Origin: Lytechinus variegatus
Taxonomy: Eukaryota > Echinodermata > Echinoidea > Temnopleuroida > Toxopneustidae
Length of the DNA stretch: 64,000 nucleotides
Direction: 5' to 3'
NCBI RefSeq assembly: GCF_018143015.1
Contig: NC_054748.1
Location: 14,932,967-14,996,966 of the forward strand
The notes under the pieces are model-generated. The model had not been told where the DNA came from, made no database searches, and saw only the letters and a program-made list of their open reading frames with translations. A program made the position numbers and the translations under genes. Shown here in pieces: positions 59,901 through 64,000 of the stretch (its first letter is position 1; every line of letters starts with the position of its first letter).

Positions 59901-62530
59901 TTCACATTGAGGTATCGTTTCACTCTAAGAAAGTAAAAAAAATAAAGGGACCGGAAACCCTGCCAAATTTTATGCCATATTCACAATATGCTATACTTTC
60001 AATTTCCCCATGGGATGAATTAAGAATGATATTTCAGTCACAATTTTTGTAAAAAAAATGTCTGCACAATTTATTCTTCCTGTTTCCCCCCCCCCATAAT
60101 AACGATATTACATACAATACACATCCGAGTTCTGGATTTTTTAAAAGTTTGACCTTTGTAATGTTAACCTATGTTTTTAATTGAACGTTTTTGAAGTAAG
60201 TCCCGTCTCTTTCTTTGTTTTGATTCAGGATCTGTTCCACAATCCCCCGTCTTATAAGAGTTCTGTCATTTTGTCATGGAGACCGGTTACTAAGCAACCA
60301 CCATCACCGAAAGAACAACCAGGGTATGTATTGACAGACCATCATCAAGAATTCATTTGTCTTTTTTCGGTTTAACCAAAAGCTTCCTGGTAATGATAAT
60401 AATAGGCATTTTAGCGCCATCTATCTAGAAATAATCTATTTGGAGGTGCAGTGTTTATTATAATTACCCCGGCCTAGCTCGAGCTGCATTTAATAATGAT
60501 AATAATAATAATAGCCAATTTTTATAAAGCGCTTTTCCCGGAATGGCTCAAAGCGCGTTACAGCATATTATTACCCTGGACATTGGATTCATTTCAATCA
60601 AGCATGAAAAGTGCACAATTTCCACTCCCTGGGGAGCATTCCTTGCATTCATCTTTCAGTGCTCAGTGCAATCAAGGAATTAACCTTGGTTGAATGCAGC
60701 ACAATGTGGATGGATTTCTTGCTGAAGGAAATTATACCATGGTTGGGATTCGAACCCACGACCCTGTTTCAAAGTCAGAAGACTAATCCAATGGGCCACG
60801 ACGCTTCACAGCGTACCGGTTGGTACCGGATGATCCCTGAACAGAGATATGGGATTCATGCAGGATTCAATAGTCAATGAGTTAAAGCTGATTATTATGT
60901 GTTTTCATGTGAAATTTGACACTGTTTGGATATGAGTAACTTAGGGTAGAACAAGATTTACGTCCAGCAGACATTTCATAATGCCACTGGTTTTTAAAAA
61001 CTTACAGTCATCTTGTAGTTTTAAACTACGATACTGTCAACACAGACACAAAATTAAATTAAATTTGAAGTTGAAATAACTTCAAAATTAAGGGCCCTTG
61101 TGTGAACCCCACTCGAAATGATTTGACTTGATATATGTATATGTTTGTAATTTTGTACTATCAGGCCTGTATTCTGAAGTCGGGTTTAACTTAGACCATG
61201 GTCCAACTCTGTGCTAAAATAATGGGAAGCCAAAGGTGTCTCATTTTTTTATTAAGTTGTATGTTTCTTATGTTTATTCTGCTTTCTCCTGATTCATCGA
61301 TGATGAAAAAGACCATTTATTTATACTTCTTAGACAATTATGAATGTTTTGAGAGCCAAATGAGTTGAAATATGATATCTCTACTGTTCGTGATTTATTT
61401 AACAATTGGCTATCCATACTTCAACCACATACTTTAAACCTAAGTTTAGACCCGACTTCAGAATACTGGCCTCAGTATTTATTGTAGTTCCATTTCCCTT
61501 TCAATTTACATCAGACAAAAGAGGAGTAACATCACTCCCATCACATTCCCTGAGGGATCTACACCAGCCAAGAAGAAACAGCAGAATAGAGGAGGCGGTG
61601 GTGGAGGTGGGCAGAGGAGGGGTAACAGGGGTATGTACGCACCCCCCAGCGGCAAGTACAGTCAGAAGGCAGGCTCGGCGCCTGGAGGTGGGGACGCCAA
61701 CTACGGAGATAACTATGGTAAGTTTAGCATCTTTCCTATACTTCAGAATTGTTCTATTTAAAGGGCTTACACCAACTATGGAGATAATTATGGTGAGTTT
61801 AGCATCTGTCTTATACTTCGGAAATGTTCCTTTTAAAGGGCTTATGAGCCAGCAGCCTTGAGAGCCCCACCTCAGCTACTAGTGTCTGACCAAGGGGTGT
61901 TTCACAATGGTTTAAGTGTGACTTAGGTCGCACTTGAATGCTGATGCGTACACGATATACAATGCGCAATCTTATTGATCAATACGCAGTAGTGCGCGTC
62001 CTCTTGTCATGATCTGACCAATACTGCCATGCTTTTTATACAGCGAGCAACTAGACCTTTGAGTGCGACTCTAAGTCATACTTAAAAGTTTTTTTAAACA
62101 ACTCCCCATGTTCATTACCCATAATGCAACCATGGACCCTACTCTCTGAGCAGTGTAGTCTTGTAATATAGGCCCACTTAAATGATAACACACCAATTCA
62201 CTACTCAATAAAATAGTCATGATTTACTTTTAGTCAGTAACACCCTTTTCGTTAAAATTTACAATTTTGCCTTACAAAATCCACCTCTTTTTCTGTTATC
62301 ACTTGCCCGTTTTAGGAGCCATAATACCCCTTTTCTTTATTAAACGGCCCATGTGAAGTGATTTTGTTCTTTTGTAGTCCTGCATCATTCATATTTCATG
62401 ATCGTCTTTTGATTACTATTTTATATCTTTTGTCTTTTGTTTGCTAGGAGGTAATCAGAGGTACCAGAACCAGCGAGGAGGCTACGGTCGCGGTCGCAAC
62501 AGAGGAAGAGGGAGGGGTCGATACTACTAG
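47986..62530 (+). CDS. API5: API5 (apoptosis inhibitor 5 / AAC-11), complete, 12 exons, 574 aa
   Basis: Exons: 47986-48054, 51491-51652, 53745-53910, 54540-54691, 54991-55131, 57036-57101, 58296-58538, 58863-59056, 59739-59889, 60229-60323, 61515-61717, 62448-62530; all GT-AG, 1725 nt in one open frame ending TAG. API5 is a nuclear all-helical HEAT/ARM-repeat scaffold that blocks apoptosis after growth-factor withdrawal and binds Acinus and other nuclear partners (family knowledge). Seen here: N-terminal VTIEQLYKDYEIL, QLAGQFIPKFFKYFP, the LxxLL motif LTQLL at 104-108, DVTGEEFVIFMKLLTGL, Lys253 in FFSKNVQST at the place of acetylated Lys251 in human, LQFSYVECLMYTFHQLARK, a Leu-rich helix near 390-425, basic KKK at 499-501 as probable NLS, a poly-Gly run, and an RG-rich C-terminus. 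It is about 50 residues longer than vertebrate API5, partly through an acidic insert in exon 7. Start context GATCATGG. Confidence 0.95.
48419..49045. mobile_element. MITE with GTGTCCAAACTTCGCGCAC ends, API5 intron 1
   Basis: Left GTGTCCAAACTTCGCGCAC; right end has two copies in complement, GCGAAGTTTGGACAC and GCGCGAAGTTTGGACTCAC. Confidence 0.65.
49436..51021. mobile_element. 1.6-kb TIR element with 6-bp target duplication, API5 intron 1
   Basis: Ends CAAGGCTCCACATTAAC and GCTAATGTCGAGCCTTG (16 of 18 paired), flanked by CATGCA at 49430-49435 and 51022-51027. Each end is followed inward by GGTGGCCCGTTCGGGCCACC-like short palindromes (49.46-49.55 and 50.92-51.0). No transposase frame visible. 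Confidence 0.75.
51671..51972. mobile_element. MITE with GTAGGAAAT ends, API5 intron 2
   Basis: Starts GTAGGAAATATATTAGGG, ends CGTTTCCTAC; interior ACCAAGATCTGT and CAATATTCAAGAT shared with 53446-53727. It begins 18 bases after the exon 2 donor. Confidence 0.65.
52042..52290. mobile_element. MITE with GGGCCCCATCTTAC ends, API5 intron 2
   Basis: GGGCCCCATCTTACAAAGA and ATGGTAAGATGGGGCCC ends with subterminal GATTGATTGGATC-type arms. Confidence 0.75.
52930..53430. repeat. Arm 1 of a large inverted repeat in API5 introns
   Basis: Complementary to 55300-55352 plus 56381-56890: AATAGCGACCACCACTAAAA against TTTTAGTGGTGGTCGCTATT, and ACTGCTTCCGTCCACCACTA against its near complement at 56.8 kb. 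This arm lacks the 1-kb hAT-like insertion. Confidence 0.7.
53446..53727. mobile_element. MITE with GTAGGAAAT ends, second copy, just before API5 exon 3
   Basis: Starts GTAGGAAATATATGAGGGCA and ends TTATTTCCTAC, 17 bases before exon 3; same family as 51671-51972, both within intron 2. Confidence 0.65.
54730..54912. repeat. (GAT/GGT)n microsatellite, API5 intron 4
   Basis: Imperfect GATGGT/GATGAT array with ORF-like frames on the minus strand that are simple sequence. Confidence 0.9.
55353..56380 (+). mobile_element. hAT-like transposon remnant with BED-finger fragment, API5 intron 5
   Basis: 13-bp ends CAGAGATGCCAAC and GTTGGCATCTCTG; CTATTT on both flanks (55347-55352 and 56381-56386). In the plus strand near 55.76-55.95 kb one frame reads KKWSQKYKTEYSLQYLC, GIYHAFCAICSVDISV, a stop, then GGRDD and GSKRH, the C-x2-C ... 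H pattern of BED zinc fingers at the N-terminus of hAT transposases. The rest of the transposase is missing. The homologous sequence at 53.37 kb is an empty site. Confidence 0.7.
56381..56890. repeat. Arm 2 of the large inverted repeat in API5 introns
   Basis: Complementary to 52930-53370; interrupted by the 7SL-like SINE at 56556-56720. GGACGGAAGCAGTGTTTTTC and GTCCACTGTAGCTATAACAC pair with the other arm. Confidence 0.65.
56556..56720 (+). mobile_element. SINE with 7SL/Alu-like head, copy in API5 intron 5
   Basis: GTGGCGTGCGCCTGTAATCC, GAGGTTCGAGCC and the tail GATGACGTTAAAGGTTGG match the element at 5624-5800. It sits inside one arm of a larger inverted repeat of API5 introns. Confidence 0.6.
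57210..57480. mobile_element. MITE with GGGCCCAGTCTTAC ends, API5 intron 6
   Basis: GGGCCCAGTCTTACAAAGAG and TTTATTAGATGGGGCCC ends and internal TGATCCGATCAATC; same family as 52042-52290. Confidence 0.7.
58077..58253. mobile_element. Tc1/mariner-like MITE before API5 exon 7
   Basis: Ends TGTGCTCAAAATTAGTGAAC and GTGCACTAACTTTTGAGCAT are inverted repeats; relative of 4149-4290. Confidence 0.6.
58742..58810 (+). pseudogene. Degenerate duplicate of the 5' part of API5 exon 8
   Basis: About 120 bases before the true exon 8, the sequence ACAGAAGTACATGCAATG and the following GAGTGAAGAAAGTGAGAAAA copy the acceptor and first part of exon 8 (ACAGGAGTACATGCCATTA, AATGAAGACAGTGAGAACA). The copy retains an AG and a pyrimidine-poor ATTTACAG, but the frame equivalent to Glu-Tyr-Met meets TGA after one more codon. 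Probably a local tandem duplication now decaying; use as an exon would truncate the protein. Confidence 0.6.
59084..59378 (-). mobile_element. tRNA-headed SINE, API5 intron 8
   Basis: Minus strand head: CGCCCAGTGGATTAGTCTTC (A box) and GTGGGTTTGAATCCC (B box) at the 59.37-kb end; body TTGCTGCACTCAACCCAGG; tail of AAT repeats near 59.09 kb. Confidence 0.7.
60495..60810 (-). mobile_element. tRNA-headed SINE, API5 intron 10
   Basis: Head GGCCCATTGGATTAGTCTTC and GTGGGTTCGAATCCC; body CACATTGTGCTGCATTCAAC; AGCGCTTTATAAAAATTGG and an ATT-repeat tail at 60.5 kb. Confidence 0.7.
61164..61471. mobile_element. MITE with TTCTGAAGTCGGGTTTAA ends, API5 intron 10
   Basis: GGCCTGTATTCTGAAGTCGG and CCCGACTTCAGAATACTGGC; ends 43 bases before exon 11 and so overlaps the likely branch-point zone. 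Same family as 3387-3695. Confidence 0.75.
61701..61850 (+). repeat. 75-bp tandem duplication across the 3' end of API5 exon 11 and its donor site
   Basis: Two copies offset by 75 bases share AACTAYGGAGATAAYTATGG, the splice donor (GTAAGT at 61718; GTGAGT at 61793) and the following TTTAGCATCT and AAAGGGCTTA runs. The duplication creates a second, intact-looking 5' splice site. Using it would add 75 nt containing an in-frame TAA, so only the first site gives full-length API5. Confidence 0.75.
61897..62105. mobile_element. MITE with GGGGTGTTTCACAATGG ends, API5 intron 11
   Basis: GGGGTGTTTCACAATGGTTT and AAACAACTCCCC with subterminal AGTGYGACTTAGGTCGCACT / AGTGCGACTCTAAGTC inverted motifs; related to the 3' UTR element at 62618-63142. 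Confidence 0.6.
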
Positions 62531-63957
62531 ATAACCCATCATCATTGTATGCTAGCTGTAAATAGACAGAATACTTCACTCTAGTCTGTACTTATTCCAC
62601 CTCTGTCATACCTGAGGGGGGCGTTTCACAAATCGATGAGTGCGACTTCTGCGGGTTTGCATGAAACTTGCGTTCAATCCCCTATCATGCGCAATACCCC
62701 CCAAATAAGCATTGGTACTTTGATCAGGGATGACGAGAAGGCCGGTACTTCCGAGTCACGAGGTCGATGGATAAAATGCCCATTGACTATATACACATGA
62801 CTCGGCCCAAAGGCCAAGGCCGGCAAATCTAACCTCAAGGCCGGCCTTGAGCACACACCGGACTTTGATTTAACGCTTATTTTTAGTTGACTCCAATCTA
62901 TTGCAACACCCAACCATGCTTCATTTTGCAATTGAACAAAAGTTTCTTGCAACACTCCATCAGTGTCATAGCTTAGACGTCAACCCGCACATGATATATA
63001 ATGCCTAACCTTGTGGTGAATAGACAGTGGTGCATGTTGTCCGAGATTGATTTGACCAATGCGATGATGCGTTATATAACCCATGCAATTATTAATCAAG
63101 TATGAGTTTCAGTCGCACTTAACTTTTTATGAAACACCTCCCTGGTATTATACAAAATTTCTGTGACGATTTCAAGGTCGGCTAATCAAATTCTCTTTCA
63201 ATAGCTGTGAACACCGACTGTCTTTTTTAATTGTGCTGAATGACCTGTCTCATCTAATATAGTGAGCTACAATTATGTGTTTTATTGAAATATTGCCGGT
63301 TTACTGGCCAAGAATGAATTCATCATTAGTGACTGATTTAGTAATATCGTGAAAGAGCGGCCATTGTGATGATACTCATCCGTGGTTTCAAGTTGGTTCA
63401 TGACGCGATAGGTGATAGACAAATCTTCACACTCTTGGTTTTTGCTCCATGATCACCAGCAAAATGTTCTCTGGACGGATCGCTCTGTCATCTATGACCT
63501 TTGAAAGAATTACGGTGTATTTAGAATCTTGCGTAGAGTGTACCCTGCCTTGAATGAATACTTTTGAGGATTATCCCATCTAATGATATGACTGTAAAAG
63601 ACTGTTTTGTCGCTTTTTTTAAAAACATGTTCGGTCATAGAGAACCAATCTGTTGGGAAGAAAGGTTAAAGAGGAGAGGTTTGGGCATTGTAACTCGATA
63701 ATTTCAAAAATTCGGACATCATTATCAACAAAACCCTCGCCGTGTTGGTGAAAGGTCACATACACTCTTCTTTTCATGTAAGTTGAATGCATTCAATTTG
63801 CAAAGGAAATGTTAGAGGATATTTTTAGGATTAAGCAGAATGTAAATTTGCATTTTGAAGAAGGTATATGTCTAAAAATTATCCTTTAAACACATGGGTC
63901 TACTCTATGTCAGGAACATCCAATGTCTAATTGAGCACACAATTACATCAGAATAAA
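62531..63957 (+). other. API5 3' untranslated region with a candidate poly(A) signal
   Basis: From the stop codon to an AATAAA hexamer at 63952-63957, the only good signal noticed downstream of the stop in the window. The region includes a MITE (about 62618-63142) whose inverted ends read GGCGTTTCACAAATCGATG and, complementing it, AACTTTTTATGAAACACCTC. If this signal is used the UTR is about 1.4 kb; a nearer variant signal cannot be excluded. Confidence 0.4.
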
Positions 63958-64000
63958 ATTACTCCTTGTTTAACATTGCTTTCTGTGCTTAAAATTATTT

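Noticed and set aside
62674..62955. 93-codon minus-strand ORF in the API5 3' UTR
   Set aside because: Lies in a MITE interior and has no recognised motif or splice partner.

Overview
This is animal nuclear DNA, most likely from an echinoderm and probably a sea urchin. The evidence is AT-rich sequence, multi-exon genes with GT-AG introns, animal-type LRRC56 and API5 genes, secreted short-chain collagen C4-like genes, and very dense small transposons, tRNA-headed SINEs and (ATC)n microsatellites. The species call is inference. No bacterial or viral genes were seen.

Layout. (1) 216-5348, minus strand: the 5' seven coding exons of LRRC56, a ciliary dynein-arm factor. The gene runs off the left edge; two candidate upstream non-coding exons lie at 6.0-6.2 kb and 8.45-8.5 kb. 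(2) About 8.7-22.65 kb and 25.0-40.9 kb: a direct tandem segmental duplication. Each copy holds one intact four-coding-exon gene on the minus strand for a small secreted protein: signal peptide, eight Gly-X-Y triplets, then a Cys-rich C-terminal domain of the short-chain collagen C4-like type. Each copy also has an upstream CCAAT/GC-box module and a probable non-coding first exon. A third, orphan copy of that module lies between the two units (23.35-23.6 kb), and another unit fragment lies beyond copy 2 (42.7-42.9 kb). (3) About 41-47.3 kb: gene-poor, with a 2.7 kb TIR element bounded by an 8-bp target duplication and two more elements nested inside it. (4) 47986-62530, plus strand: a complete 12-exon API5 gene (574 aa), whose introns carry many small transposons; its probable 3' UTR runs to near the right edge.

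The three gene families have no evident shared pathway. The duplication matters for how the window works: two secreted paralogues with the same exon structure and upstream module, differing in cysteine placement. Transposon insertions present in one copy and absent from the other give an order of events. The most distinctive material is the mobile-element architecture: several elements have readable termini and target duplications, nested insertions, perfect palindromes, and one hAT-like element with a decayed BED-finger remnant. Coordinates of exons were derived by hand from splice signals and reading-frame continuity; repeat boundaries without a stated target duplication are approximate.
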